From assembly GCF_020880815.1 (NCBI RefSeq), contig NZ_JAJITD010000001.1:124001-188000 (forward strand): a stretch of 64,000 nucleotides of DNA, read 5' to 3'. Source of the stretch: Paraburkholderia sejongensis (GTDB lineage Bacteria > Pseudomonadota > Gammaproteobacteria > Burkholderiales > Burkholderiaceae). Below, in pieces: positions 37,132-46,389 of this stretch; the stretch's first letter is position 1, and each line of letters opens with the position of its first letter. The position numbers and the translations under genes are program-made. Below the pieces are notes generated by a model. The model did no database searches and was not told the DNA's origin. It saw nothing but the letters and a program-made list of their open reading frames with translations.

Positions 37132-38825
37132 GCGGCACGGGGCGGTTCAATCGTTGGCGCGGTTTTGGGCTCAGTCGTTTGCTCGAACCCGCGCGGCTCG
37201 CGTGGCTGCTCGCCGCTGCCGGTGCGCTGCTCGCGTGGGCCAGTCCGGTGCGCGCCGGCAGCGCGGCGGGCGTCGGCTTCGCGTATCTGTGCGCGTGTGC
37301 GGCGATCGTCGCCGCGCATCGGGCGCGCGGGCAGGCGGCTCTGGCAACCGGCACCGATACGCCGGAACAAGAACAAGACGACGTAATCCTCGTCGCGTAC
37401 GCGAGCCAGACTGGCAGCGCCGAACAGCTCGCCACGCAAACGCGCCGCGTGCTCGAAGCGGCCGGCACGCGCGTTCGTCTCGCGCCGCTCGGCTTGTTGA
37501 AGAGCGACGACCTGCTCGCGCATGCGCGGGCGTTATTCGTCGTCAGCACGACCGGCGAAGGCGAGCCGCCCGATCACGCCGCGCCGTTCGTCCGCCGGGC
37601 GATGCAGGCGGAACCGCACGACAGCCACGCGACCCAGCTGGCGACGCTGCGCTACGCAGTGCTCGCGCTCGGCGACCGCGCCTACGCGAACTATTGCGCG
37701 TTCGGACACCGCGTCGCCGGCTGGCTCAATCATCGCGGCGCGCAGCCGCTGTTCGACACGATCGAGGTCGATAACGGCGACGCGCTGGCGCTGCGCCGCT
37801 GGCAAACGCAACTGTCGACGCTCGTCGGCAGCGACGTCGATACCGCATGGATGCCGCTCAACGACAGCATCTGGACGCTCGATCAGCGCGAGTTGCTGAA
37901 CCCCGGCAGCGCGGGCGCGCCCGCGTATCACATCGGCTTGAGCCCACGCGATGCCGCTACGCTCGACTGGCAGGCCGGCGACATCGCCGAAATCCAGCCG
38001 CGTCAGCCGGCGCATCGCGTGCAGCGCTGGCTCGCGCGGCATGGGCTCGACGGCGCGGCACCCGTGCATTGCGAGGGCCGCGCGATGCGCTTCGAGCAAG
38101 CGCTGGCCACCCGCCAACTGCCGAGCGAAGACGACGACCGCAACGACGACCGCAACGACCATCGCGGCCTGTCACCGCAAGACTGGATCGACACGCTTGC
38201 GCCGCATGCGCGGCGCAGCTATTCGATCGCGTCGCTGCCCGCCGACGGCCGGCTCGAACTGCTGATCCGCCAGGCGCGCGCCGGCGATGCGAGTGCGGCC
38301 GGCGGCTACCGGCTCGGACTCGCGTCCGGCTGGCTGACCGCGCACGCCGAGCCCGGCGACGAGATCACGCTGCGGGTGCGCACCAACCGCGCATTTCATG
38401 CGCCGCGTGACGCGCGGCCGCTGATCCTGATCGGCAACGGCACGGGCCTCGCGGGCCTGCGCGCGCATCTGAAGCAACGCGCGCGCGACGGGCAGCGCCG
38501 CAACTGGCTCATCTTCGGCGAGCGCAGTGCCGCGCACGACTTCTTCTATCGCGACGAAATCGCCGCGTGGCAGCGCGACCGGGTACTCGAACGCACCGAC
38601 CTCGCGTGGTCGCGCGACGGCGGCGAATTGCGTTACGTGCAGCACGCGCTGAGCGCGGCGGCCGATGCGCTGCGCGAATGGCTCGACGCGGGTGCGGCGA
38701 TCTACGTGTGCGGCAGCCTCGATGGGATGGCGCCGGACGTGCATCGCGCGTTGCTCGCGATCGTCGGCCAGCAGCGTCTGGACGAGTTGATTTCAGCGGG
38801 CCGCTACCGGCGCGATGTGTATTGA
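37128..38825 (+). CDS. Membrane-anchored flavodoxin/FNR reductase (CysJ-like)
   Basis: 565 residues from ATG 37128 (ATGA overlap with apbE). Two N-terminal hydrophobic segments (LAWLLAAAGALLAWASPV and GVGFAYLCACAAIVAA) anchor it. A flavodoxin domain follows, ~85-235 (VAYASQTGSAEQLA, VVSTTGEGEPPDHA, LALGDRAYANYCAFG), then a ferredoxin-NADP reductase module: RSYSIASLPADG for FAD, IGNGTGLAGLRAHL and YVCGSLDGMAPDVHRALL for NADPH. Diflavin reductase architecture as in CysJ or P450 reductase. In this Fur-linked operon it probably feeds NADPH electrons through the PepSY protein to the flavinylated carrier, for example to reduce ferric siderophores. Asp/Asn/Arg repeat at DDDRNDDRNDH is a low-complexity insert. 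Confidence 0.88.
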   Translation: MSGTGRFNRWRGFGLSRLLEPARLAWLLAAAGALLAWASPVRAGSAAGVGFAYLCACAAIVAAHRARGQAALATGTDTPEQEQDDVILVAYASQTGSAEQLATQTRRVLEAAGTRVRLAPLGLLKSDDLLAHARALFVVSTTGEGEPPDHAAPFVRRAMQAEPHDSHATQLATLRYAVLALGDRAYANYCAFGHRVAGWLNHRGAQPLFDTIEVDNGDALALRRWQTQLSTLVGSDVDTAWMPLNDSIWTLDQRELLNPGSAGAPAYHIGLSPRDAATLDWQAGDIAEIQPRQPAHRVQRWLARHGLDGAAPVHCEGRAMRFEQALATRQLPSEDDDRNDDRNDHRGLSPQDWIDTLAPHARRSYSIASLPADGRLELLIRQARAGDASAAGGYRLGLASGWLTAHAEPGDEITLRVRTNRAFHAPRDARPLILIGNGTGLAGLRAHLKQRARDGQRRNWLIFGERSAAHDFFYRDEIAAWQRDRVLERTDLAWSRDGGELRYVQHALSAAADALREWLDAGAAIYVCGSLDGMAPDVHRALLAIVGQQRLDELISAGRYRRDVY

Positions 38826-39041
38826 CTCGAACGCGCCCCCGCGCAACCTCCGGCGCGCCACACCTTGCCAATTATTTCGAGATATTCGTGGGGTAAGGAT
38901 GTCGGTGTCTGAAGCGCTGCGATAAAATCGTCGCGCACGTTGACGCGCGATGGCGCTCATACCATCGAAAAAGCGCTCGACGCTGCGACGAAAAACAGAA
39001 CATGAGCGGCCAGGCGCCGGCGGCGCCGAGCGGGGACAGAC

Positions 39042-40445
39042 ATGACCAGCATCGCAATCGAGACTCCGGGCGCGAGCGTCGCGACCGACGGCGCGTCGGC
39101 CGTCGCCAGCTTCGCGCGGCAACCGATCCTGAACCGTGAAGGGATGCTGTGCGGTTACGAGCTGAAAGTGCTCGCGCCCGACGTGCCGCCCGATGCGCCG
39201 CCCGACGGCAGCGAACCGCCGGACATGGCCATCACCACCGCCGCCGCACAATCCGACACCGCCACCACCGCCGACAGCCTGCCAAGCCGCGCGCCGACCC
39301 CGGCGCAACGCATCGCGCGCGCGATCGTCAGCGCTCTCGTGCAAGCCGACGTACGCGGCGCGCTGACCCGTCACCCGGCCTACGTCGACGTGAACCGCGA
39401 CCTGCTGCTCGACGACGCGATCCTGCGCCTGCCGCGCGAGCGTTTCATCCTCGAACTGCCGCCGTCGCTCGAAGTCGACGACACGTTGATCGAACGCATC
39501 GTCTATCTGCACGGCCGCCGCTATCGCTTCGCGCTCGACGACGTCACCCAGCCCACCGACAGCTTCGCGAAGCTGCTGCCGTACGCGGAGATCATCAAGA
39601 TCGACGTCGCGCGGGTGCCGCATGCGCTGCTGCCGAAGCTCGCGAGCGTGCTGAAATCGGCGGGCAAGCTGCTGCTCGCGCTGCGCGTCGATGCGCAGGA
39701 CGCTTTCGACACCGCGCACGGGCTCGGCTTCGATCGCTTCCAGGGCTATTACTTTGCGCGCGCGCAGAGCGCGGCGACGCGCCGGGTCAGCGCGCCGCGT
39801 CACGCGCTGCTCAATCTGCTGCAACTGCTGGCGGGCGAGCCGACCGTCGCGCAGCTCGAAGCCGAGCTGAAGCTGAACCCCGTGCTGGTCATGCATCTGA
39901 TGAAGCTCGCCAATTCGAGCGGCCTCGCGCTCGGTCATCGGGTGACGACGCTGCGCGACGCGATCAACGCGACCGGCACCGACCGCATCGCGCGCTGGAC
40001 CCAGTTGCTGCTGTATGCGGACGGCCGCAAGGTCGCGCTCGAAGACGACCCGCTGCTGCAACTGGCTGCAAGCCGCGCGCGCTTCATGGAACTGGCGATC
40101 GAGCGGCTGCCGGAAGCCGGCCGCGACGAAGCGGACGCGGCGTTCCTGACCGGGGTGTTTTCATTCGTCGATGCGGTGTTCGGCGGCTCGCTCGAAAAGA
40201 CACTGAACGTGCTTACGTTGTCGCGGCCGATCCAGGCCGCGATCCTGCATCGTGAGGGCAGGCTGGGGCTGCTGCTGAGCGCGGTCGAGGCGCTCGAAAG
40301 CGGCGCATGGGACAGGCTCGGCGAACTGAGCGACGAGTTGCAGCCGTTGACGCTGGAGGAGCTTGCGCGGTTGGGACTCGCGGCCGGCGCATGGGCCGGC
40401 GTCGCGGATCGCAGCGCGGAAGGGCTCGAACGGATCGAGGATTGA
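39042..40445 (+). CDS. Degenerate-EAL plus HDOD signalling protein
   Basis: 467 residues. N-terminal EAL-like domain (~1-265) whose catalytic EAL is replaced by ELK (GYELKVL) and which lacks the usual acidic cluster, so it should not hydrolyse c-di-GMP. It carries a long Pro/Asp/Ala-rich insertion (residues ~48-88). The C-terminal HDOD domain (~265-460) shows AQLEAELKLNPVLVMHLMKLANSSG, the standard signature of the YuxH-like family. Such proteins act in c-di-GMP, motility or type IV pilus signalling by binding partners. No signal or TM. Paralogue of the gene at 44318. Confidence 0.88.
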   Translation: MTSIAIETPGASVATDGASAVASFARQPILNREGMLCGYELKVLAPDVPPDAPPDGSEPPDMAITTAAAQSDTATTADSLPSRAPTPAQRIARAIVSALVQADVRGALTRHPAYVDVNRDLLLDDAILRLPRERFILELPPSLEVDDTLIERIVYLHGRRYRFALDDVTQPTDSFAKLLPYAEIIKIDVARVPHALLPKLASVLKSAGKLLLALRVDAQDAFDTAHGLGFDRFQGYYFARAQSAATRRVSAPRHALLNLLQLLAGEPTVAQLEAELKLNPVLVMHLMKLANSSGLALGHRVTTLRDAINATGTDRIARWTQLLLYADGRKVALEDDPLLQLAASRARFMELAIERLPEAGRDEADAAFLTGVFSFVDAVFGGSLEKTLNVLTLSRPIQAAILHREGRLGLLLSAVEALESGAWDRLGELSDELQPLTLEELARLGLAAGAWAGVADRSAEGLERIED

Positions 40446-40556
40446 AGGCGGGGCGGGTCCTAGAACAGGCAGCCGGACGCCACGCAAACGATTTTTTCCG
40501 GGCAAACACAGGAACGAAACAACGTGAAGCAGCCGATCAACGATCGCGCCAGGTCT

Positions 40557-42014
40557 TCACATCATCTCCATTTCCCGCATCTGCCCCTGGCCGAAAAAAC
40601 GTCCTAACTCCCTGGCCAGTTCGTTGAGCACGCTCATCTCCTTCTGCGAGATGCGCCGCGCCTCCTGGGTATGCGACCAGTCGCCGTACAGCAGCGCGAC
40701 GCTCTGATCGGTTTCGTCGATCACCGGCAGCAGCACGAACGCGCGGGCGTCGTCGAACGAGCGGCGGAACCACTCCGGCAGCCGCGCGACCATCTTCGGG
40801 TCGCGCGCATTCTCGATGAAGATGCCGACCGAGTTCGCGATCGCCAGATGAAACACGTCGGGCTCGAACGCGGTGCTGAAGGTGAGCCGCGGCAGCGCCG
40901 CGTCGATCTTCGGCCCGAGACCCAGCCGCGCCTTGAAGGTGCCGTTGCTGTGTTTGACGAACACCACCACGCGCGCGAAGCCCAGGCCGGCGAGCACGGT
41001 TTCGGCGGCCATCGCGAGCGCGGGCGCGAGCGGACTCGCTTCGGGCAGGCCGCGCAGATCCTTTACGCCGACCGCGATGCGCGCCTCGGGCGACAGCGCC
41101 TCGCGCGCGATCGCATCGGCATTGGCGCGCAGTTCGGAAATTTCCGCCATCACGCCGTCGCCGCCTTCTTCGCGCGCGAGCGCAATGCTCATCTGCAGCA
41201 GCACTTCCGGATCGGTGTTCAGCGCGCCGCCGTATTGCTGCGCGAGTTCGCCGATGCGCGCCTCGCGCTCCAACTCCGGCATGTTCTGCTGGGTCAGGAT
41301 GTCGGCGACCGCGGTCGAGTAATTGGTGATCGCGCGCAGCCACTGCACCTGGCGCGGCTGCGTGACGTCCTGCGGATCGAACTCGCCCATCCCCTGACGG
41401 ATCGTGTCGGGCAGGCGCCAGCGCACCGCGGCCTCGGCGCCGATTTCGTCGAACGTGACGCCGAGCACCAGCACGCACGCGTCGTTCTCGAGCGCGCCGC
41501 TGTCGATATGGCGGCGAATCTGGTCCCATTCGGCGTCCAGATAGAACACCACCAGCAGCTTGCCGATCTGCCGCATCAGCGTGCAGACCACCGCTTCCTC
41601 GCCGGCGCGCAGATCGCCGCGCTCGGTCAGCTTGCGCGCGACGCAGCCCGACAGCAGCGTGCGGTTCAGTTCCAGTTTCGCGTCGATGCGGCGCGGCGCG
41701 CTTTGATGAAAGTGATCGACGAGCTTCAGCCCGACCACCAGATGGCCGACCGCATCCATGCCGAGCACCATCAGCGCGCGCGACACGGTCGTGATGTTGC
41801 CGCCGAACGCCATGTACATCGCCGAGTTCGCGAGCCGCAGCACCTTCTGCGTGAGCGCGAAGTCCGACAGCACCACCTGCACGAGGCCGGTGAAGTCGAG
41901 GTCGTCGTTGTTGACCGCCGTCATGGTGGTGCGCAGCGATTGCGACAGCATCGGGAAATCGCCGCGCTCGCTCATGCGCGTCCAGAGCCGGTCGAGCACT
42001 GCCGCCTTTACCAT
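40557..42014 (-). CDS. HDOD-domain signalling protein with C-terminal GAF-like region
   Basis: 485 residues from ATG 42014 (MVKAAVLDRLW); an in-frame ATG at 42038 is possible. The HDOD domain occupies ~10-230: RMSERGDFPMLSQSLRTTM, LSDFALTQKVLRLANSAMYM and the pseudo-HD positions VCTLMRQIGKLLVVFY. After a helical linker (~235-305) the C-terminal half (~320-485) looks like a GAF/signalling sensor: VLAGLGFARVVVFVKHSNG, FARLGLGPKID-like strand and FVLLPVIDETDQSVALLYGD. Its ligand is unknown. Part of a block of related signalling genes on alternating strands. Confidence 0.85.
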   Translation of the reverse strand: MVKAAVLDRLWTRMSERGDFPMLSQSLRTTMTAVNNDDLDFTGLVQVVLSDFALTQKVLRLANSAMYMAFGGNITTVSRALMVLGMDAVGHLVVGLKLVDHFHQSAPRRIDAKLELNRTLLSGCVARKLTERGDLRAGEEAVVCTLMRQIGKLLVVFYLDAEWDQIRRHIDSGALENDACVLVLGVTFDEIGAEAAVRWRLPDTIRQGMGEFDPQDVTQPRQVQWLRAITNYSTAVADILTQQNMPELEREARIGELAQQYGGALNTDPEVLLQMSIALAREEGGDGVMAEISELRANADAIAREALSPEARIAVGVKDLRGLPEASPLAPALAMAAETVLAGLGFARVVVFVKHSNGTFKARLGLGPKIDAALPRLTFSTAFEPDVFHLAIANSVGIFIENARDPKMVARLPEWFRRSFDDARAFVLLPVIDETDQSVALLYGDWSHTQEARRISQKEMSVLNELARELGRFFGQGQMREMEMM

Positions 42015-42108
42015 GTGAGTCCCGCCAAAACCATACATGTTCCAGTGAATGCCACGCCGGGAGTGAGCCGGCTTGTTCCGCTGCGTGGGCGCCGTGCGTG
42101 CATGCCCG

Positions 42109-43926
42109 TTACGCGTGATGCAACTGTAGCTCGCGCGCGAGGAAGCGCTGTGCGAGTTCCTCGGACGGCAGCGCCTTGCAGACCAGCCAGCCCTGAATGT
42201 GATCGCAGCCCATCTCGGTGAGCAGCGCGCGTTGTGCTTCCGTTTCGACGCCCTCGGCCACCAGTTCGAGATCGAGCGTTTGCGCGAGACCGACCACCGC
42301 GCTGACGATGGCCTGATCGTTGCGCGAGGTTAGCAGATTCTCGACGAAGCTCCGGTCGATCTTCAGCTTGGCGAGCGGGAAGCGTTGCAGATACGCGAGG
42401 CTCGAATAGCCGGTGCCGAAATCGTCGACCGCGAAACGGATGCCCATCGCGGTCAGTTCCTCGAGCAGTCCCTTCGCATGCGCGGGGTCGTGCATCAGCA
42501 GGCTCTCGGTGATTTCGAACACGAGCCGGCGCGGATCGATGCCGGTCAGCTGCAACGCCTCGCGCACCGAGTCCTTGAAGCGCGGATCGCGAAACTGCTG
42601 CGGCGACACGTTGACCGCCACGTATTGCAGCGCGATGCCCTTGGCGTCCCATTGAATCAGCTGCATGCACGCGACCTTCAACACCCAGTTGCCGAGAAAG
42701 TTGATCAGCCCAATCGACTCCGCGAGCGGAATGAACATCGACGGCGGCACGAGGCCGTGCACCGGATGCGCCCAGCGGATCAACGCCTCGACGCCGACCA
42801 CGCCGTGCGTGCGGCTGCTCGTGATCGGCTGGAAGTGTAGCGAGAACTCGCCGTTGCGAACCCCGTCGTAGAGGTCGGCCTCCAGTTTCAGGCGTTCGGC
42901 GTCGGCCGGGTCGTCGTCGGGCACGTAGAACGCGAGCGTGTTGCCGCCGGCCGCCTTGGCCTGCAGCAGCGCGTGATCGGCCCAGCGCAGCAGATGCGTG
43001 TCGTGGCCGCCGGTGTCGTTCGCGTGCCGCACGTCCGGATACAGCGCGATGCCGATGCTCGCCGACAGGTGCACCTGCTGGCCGCGGAATACATACGGCT
43101 GCTGGATCGCGGTCAGCAGCCGGCGCGCCAGCGCCTCGGCGGTCGCGGCCGCGTCGGTGCGGTTCGCGGCCGGCTTGACGAGGATCGCGAACTCGTCGCT
43201 GGCGATGCGCGCGACCGTTTCGTTCGGGCTCGTCATGTTGAGCAGCCGTCGCGACGTATCGCGCAGCATCTCGTCGCCGGCGTCGTAGCCGAGCGCGCGG
43301 TTCACGCGCTGATAGTCGTCCAGATCGAGCAGCAGCAGCGCGACCGGCGTGCCGTGCGCGTCGGCCTTGTGCTGCGCGTCGAGCAGCGTCTGCACGAGGC
43401 CCGGCAGATTCGGCAGGCCGGTCAGGCGATCCAGATGCAGCGCCTGGGTCAGCCGTTCCTCGGTCGCGCGCCACGACGACACGTCGAAGCCGGCGATCGC
43501 ATAGCCGTCGACGCCGTCGTGGCTGCTGCGCACCACCCGCAGTTCGACCGTGATCGGATAGGTCAGCGACTTGACCAGTTCGAGCGTCGCTTTCTCGACG
43601 TTGCCCGACACCGCCGCGCGCTTGAGCAGCGCGTCCAGAGCCGGCGCGTCGGCCGGCGCGACGAGGTCGTGCAGCGTCGCGGTCTCCAGATACTCGCGGT
43701 GATAGCCGATGAAGCGCAGGCTCGCGTCGGACACGTAAATGAAGCGCAGCGCGTCGTCGACGTGCGCGAGCAGGTCGACCGCGCCGACCACCTGTTCCAG
43801 TTGCGGCGCGCGGTTCGGGCTGACGGCCGGGCGGATCTCGTCGGCGCGACGGCCGAACGCGCGCAGCCGGTCGATGACCGTGCGCAAGGAGCCCCGGCGG
43901 GGCGCGGTGATCCTGTTCGCTTCCAT
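42109..43926 (-). CDS. PAS-GGDEF-EAL cyclic-di-GMP phosphodiesterase
   Basis: 605 residues from ATG 43926. An N-terminal PAS-type sensor (~35-165) is followed by GGDEF (~165-335) and EAL (~345-600). The GGDEF signature reads ASDEF (ARIASDEFAILVKP), so the cyclase half is probably inactive or regulatory. The EAL half is intact: VGVEALIRWAHP, VDDFGTGYSSLAYL and LVAEGVETEAQ, so hydrolysis of c-di-GMP to pGpG is expected. No TM segment. A FliA-like promoter match lies ~100-125 bp upstream (44025-44052), divergent from that of the EAL-HDOD gene. Confidence 0.9.
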   Translation of the reverse strand: MEANRITAPRRGSLRTVIDRLRAFGRRADEIRPAVSPNRAPQLEQVVGAVDLLAHVDDALRFIYVSDASLRFIGYHREYLETATLHDLVAPADAPALDALLKRAAVSGNVEKATLELVKSLTYPITVELRVVRSSHDGVDGYAIAGFDVSSWRATEERLTQALHLDRLTGLPNLPGLVQTLLDAQHKADAHGTPVALLLLDLDDYQRVNRALGYDAGDEMLRDTSRRLLNMTSPNETVARIASDEFAILVKPAANRTDAAATAEALARRLLTAIQQPYVFRGQQVHLSASIGIALYPDVRHANDTGGHDTHLLRWADHALLQAKAAGGNTLAFYVPDDDPADAERLKLEADLYDGVRNGEFSLHFQPITSSRTHGVVGVEALIRWAHPVHGLVPPSMFIPLAESIGLINFLGNWVLKVACMQLIQWDAKGIALQYVAVNVSPQQFRDPRFKDSVREALQLTGIDPRRLVFEITESLLMHDPAHAKGLLEELTAMGIRFAVDDFGTGYSSLAYLQRFPLAKLKIDRSFVENLLTSRNDQAIVSAVVGLAQTLDLELVAEGVETEAQRALLTEMGCDHIQGWLVCKALPSEELAQRFLARELQLHHA

Positions 43927-44024
43927 GTTTGTCGCTGGCAACCTGAGTTCGTCCGCTGGCGGCGGGGCTGCTGGGTCCCCGGCGGGGGCGGCCGGTAGCT
44001 AGCAGGTCGCCCTATCAGAACGGG

Positions 44025-44052
44025 ATAACGACGCGCGGGCGAATTTCTTTAG
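44025..44052 (-). promoter_or_regulatory. FliA (sigma-28)-like promoter for the PAS-GGDEF-EAL gene
   Basis: On the minus strand, CTAAA (44048-44052), a 15-bp spacer and GTCGTTAT (44025-44032). The sigma-28 consensus is TAAA-N15-GCCGATAA (variants GCCGTTAT are used). Spacing is exact. The start codon is about 100 bp downstream. Confidence 0.45.
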
Positions 44053-44112
44053 CCTGCCGCGCAGAAAAACATCCGGTAAACAGGCGCCGGGTGCCGCGCT
44101 CTCGCGATTGGG

Positions 44113-44141
44113 CTAAAGTGGCGCCGCATCGCGACCGTTAA
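44113..44141 (+). promoter_or_regulatory. FliA (sigma-28)-like promoter for the EAL-HDOD gene
   Basis: CTAAA (44113-44117), a 16-bp spacer and ACCGTTAA (44134-44141), one base longer than the ideal TAAA-N15-GCCGATAA. It is followed ~175 bp later by the GTG start at 44318. Confidence 0.4.
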
Positions 44142-44317
44142 TACGGCGAAGTCCATTGATACGGCCAACCCCAGTGTGCTGCGCCGGCCGCGAAGCCGCG
44201 ACCGCGCAGCCTTTCCGAACCTTGCAACGATGATCCAAGTCCGAATGCTCCGTCGCCAGGTCCTTCGCGCTGCCACCGCCCGTCCGGGCCGCATCGCCCG
44301 CTGCGCGGGACGGCGCG

Positions 44318-45619
44318 GTGCGTGATCCGTACGCCGACGCCGCGCGCGGCGGCCAGCCGGGCGAGAGCGCGCAGCACGTCCCGCAGTACGTGTACGTGGG
44401 ACGGCAGCCGATACTCGACCGCACCGGCGCGCTCAACGCGTACGAGCTGCTGTTCCGCGCGGGCGCCTACAACTACGCCGAAATCAGCGACGACGCCCAG
44501 GCGACCGCCCAGGTGGTCGCGCGCACGATCGGCGGGATCGGCGTGCCGGCCGTGCTCGGCGCGCACCGCGGCTTCGTCAATATCGACCGCACGCTGCTGT
44601 TCAGCGACATCGTTCACCTGATGCCGCCGGAGCGCTTCGTGCTCGAAATTCTCGAGACCGTGCGTTTCGACGCTACGCTCGCGCGCCGGCTCGACGAGCT
44701 GCGCGGCGCGGGCTTTCAGGTCGCGCTCGACGACGTCGGCGAGATCACCGACGAGCTGCTCGCGAAGCTGCCGTACGCCGACATCGTCAAGATCGATTTT
44801 CTGCAGACGCCGCCCGCGCTGGTCGCGAAGCTCGCGTCGATGCTGCGCGGCCAGGGCAAGACGCTGGTCGCCGAGAAGGTCGAGACGCGCGAGGACTTCG
44901 CGCTCGCGCACGAACTGGGCTTCGACCTGTTCCAGGGGTATTTCTTCGCGCGCCCGCAAGTGCTGGCCGCGCCGCGCAACCGCTCGCTGCGCCCGGGGCT
45001 GCTGCGGCTGCTCGCGCTGCTGTCGCGCGATGCCGGCATCGTCGAACTCGAGGCCGAACTGAAGCTCAATCCGAGCGTGGTCGTGCAGCTGTTGCGGCTG
45101 GTCAATTCGAGTGCGTTCGGGCTCGGCCGCAATATCGCGTCGCTGCGCGAGGCGATCATCGCGACCGGCACCCGGCAGATCTCGCGCTGGGCGCAACTGC
45201 TGCTGTACGCCGATACCGGCGATCTGCCGTGGCGCGCCGATCCGCTCGTGCAGCTGGCGGCAACACGCTCGCGTTTCATGGAGCTGGCCGCGAACTGGCT
45301 GCGTCCGGCCGACGGCGAATTCGCCGACGCCGCGTTCATGACCGGGATCTTTTCGCTGGTGCACGTGGTGCTCGACAGCACGCCGGAGACGGTGCTCGAA
45401 AAGCTCGGCCTCGCCGCGCAGATCCGCGACGCGATCGTCGCGCGCAAGGGCGAACTCGGCGCGCTGCTGCTGATCGCCGAAGTCGCGGGCGAGGGCGGCG
45501 ACGCGGCGCCGGTCGCGGCGGCGGCGGGCTTTGCCGCGCTCACGCCCGAGGTGCTGTCGGAGTTGAATCTGTCGGCGGCTGCGTGGTTCGGCGCACATGT
45601 GGCGGAGCCGCCTCGCTGA
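44318..45619 (+). CDS. Degenerate-EAL plus HDOD signalling protein
   Basis: 433 residues from GTG 44318, with GGGACGG just upstream. The N-terminal domain opens YVYVGRQPILDRTGALNAYELLFR; the EAL motif is ELL, and the DDFGTGYSSL block is reduced to LDDVGEITDEL, so it is catalytically dead. HDOD domain follows from ~residue 225 (VELEAELKLNPSVVVQLLRLVNSSAFGLG). It resembles the protein at 39042 along its whole length (QGYYFARAQ there, QGYFFARPQ here), indicating duplication. Such EAL-HDOD proteins typically act as binding or scaffold components in motility control, which the FliA-like promoter would fit. Confidence 0.9.
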   Translation: MRDPYADAARGGQPGESAQHVPQYVYVGRQPILDRTGALNAYELLFRAGAYNYAEISDDAQATAQVVARTIGGIGVPAVLGAHRGFVNIDRTLLFSDIVHLMPPERFVLEILETVRFDATLARRLDELRGAGFQVALDDVGEITDELLAKLPYADIVKIDFLQTPPALVAKLASMLRGQGKTLVAEKVETREDFALAHELGFDLFQGYFFARPQVLAAPRNRSLRPGLLRLLALLSRDAGIVELEAELKLNPSVVVQLLRLVNSSAFGLGRNIASLREAIIATGTRQISRWAQLLLYADTGDLPWRADPLVQLAATRSRFMELAANWLRPADGEFADAAFMTGIFSLVHVVLDSTPETVLEKLGLAAQIRDAIVARKGELGALLLIAEVAGEGGDAAPVAAAAGFAALTPEVLSELNLSAAAWFGAHVAEPPR

Positions 45620-45816
45620 CTGGCGTCGCCAGGGTGCCGCGGTGCCGCGGCGACGCTGCGCGGTGGATCCTTTCGATCGGCTTGTGCTCGCCGCGCGAGA
45701 CGACACGCGTCGCGTATCCGTGCTCCAATAGATTGTTCGGCGACGCCCGGCGTGGGGCCGGGACGCTGCTGGCAATGAAACGGATCGAACGCGTGCCCGC
45801 ACGCATGGAGGAGCAG

Positions 45817-46389
45817 ATGCAGTTGAAGATAAAACAGTTACCCGTGTCGCTCGCCGCCGTCGTGATGGCGCTTGGCTGCGCGATGCATGCGCCGCTCGCG
45901 TCGGCGACGCTCAAGCCCGGCGATAGCGCGCCGGTGTTCACCGCCGACGCGTCGCTCGGCGGCAAGACCTACACCTATTCGCTCGCCGACGAATTGAAGA
46001 AGGGGCCGGTCGTGCTGTACTTCTATCCGGCCGCGTTCACCAAGGGCTGCACGATCGAGGCGCACGAGTTTGCCGATGCGGTCGACGAATACAAGAAATA
46101 CGGCGCGACGGTGATCGGCGTGTCGCACGACAACATCGATACGCTGACGAAGTTCTCGGTCAGCGAATGCCGCAGCAAATTCCCGGTCGCCGCCGATGCC
46201 GACGCGAAGGTGATCGGCGCATACGACGCCGGCATGCCGCTGAAAGCGGGGATGGCCAACCGGGTCTCGTACGTGATCGCACCGGACGGCAAGATCATTT
46301 ACGAATACACGAGCCTGTCGCCGGACAAGCATGTCGAGAACACGCTGAACGCGGTCAAGCAGTGGGCGGCCGCGCATAAGGGGCAGTGA
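45817..46389 (+). CDS. Exported peroxiredoxin (AhpC/TSA, two-Cys)
   Basis: 190 residues from ATG 45817, chosen because GGAGGAG lies five bases before it; longer in-frame starts at 45775 and 45805 exist. The N-terminus VSLAAVVMALGCAMHAPLASA is a Sec signal, so it works in the periplasm. Peroxidatic Cys78 lies in AAFTKGCTIEAHEF, and a second Cys118 in VSECRSKFPV is a candidate resolving residue. The thioredoxin-fold strands PVVLYFYP and VSYVIAPDGKIIYEY are clear. It detoxifies H2O2 or organic peroxides. No reductase partner gene adjoins it. The stop borders a 15-bp tandem repeat. Confidence 0.92.
   Translation: MQLKIKQLPVSLAAVVMALGCAMHAPLASATLKPGDSAPVFTADASLGGKTYTYSLADELKKGPVVLYFYPAAFTKGCTIEAHEFADAVDEYKKYGATVIGVSHDNIDTLTKFSVSECRSKFPVAADADAKVIGAYDAGMPLKAGMANRVSYVIAPDGKIIYEYTSLSPDKHVENTLNAVKQWAAAHKGQ

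Larger units (their letters stand above)
43927..44317. other. Divergent promoter region, 391 bp
   Basis: Lies between the PAS-GGDEF-EAL gene (minus) and the EAL-HDOD gene (plus). It contains one FliA-like match on each strand (44025-44052 and 44113-44141). A short open frame starts at ATG 44228 but stops just before the EAL-HDOD start and looks like chance. Confidence 0.5.
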
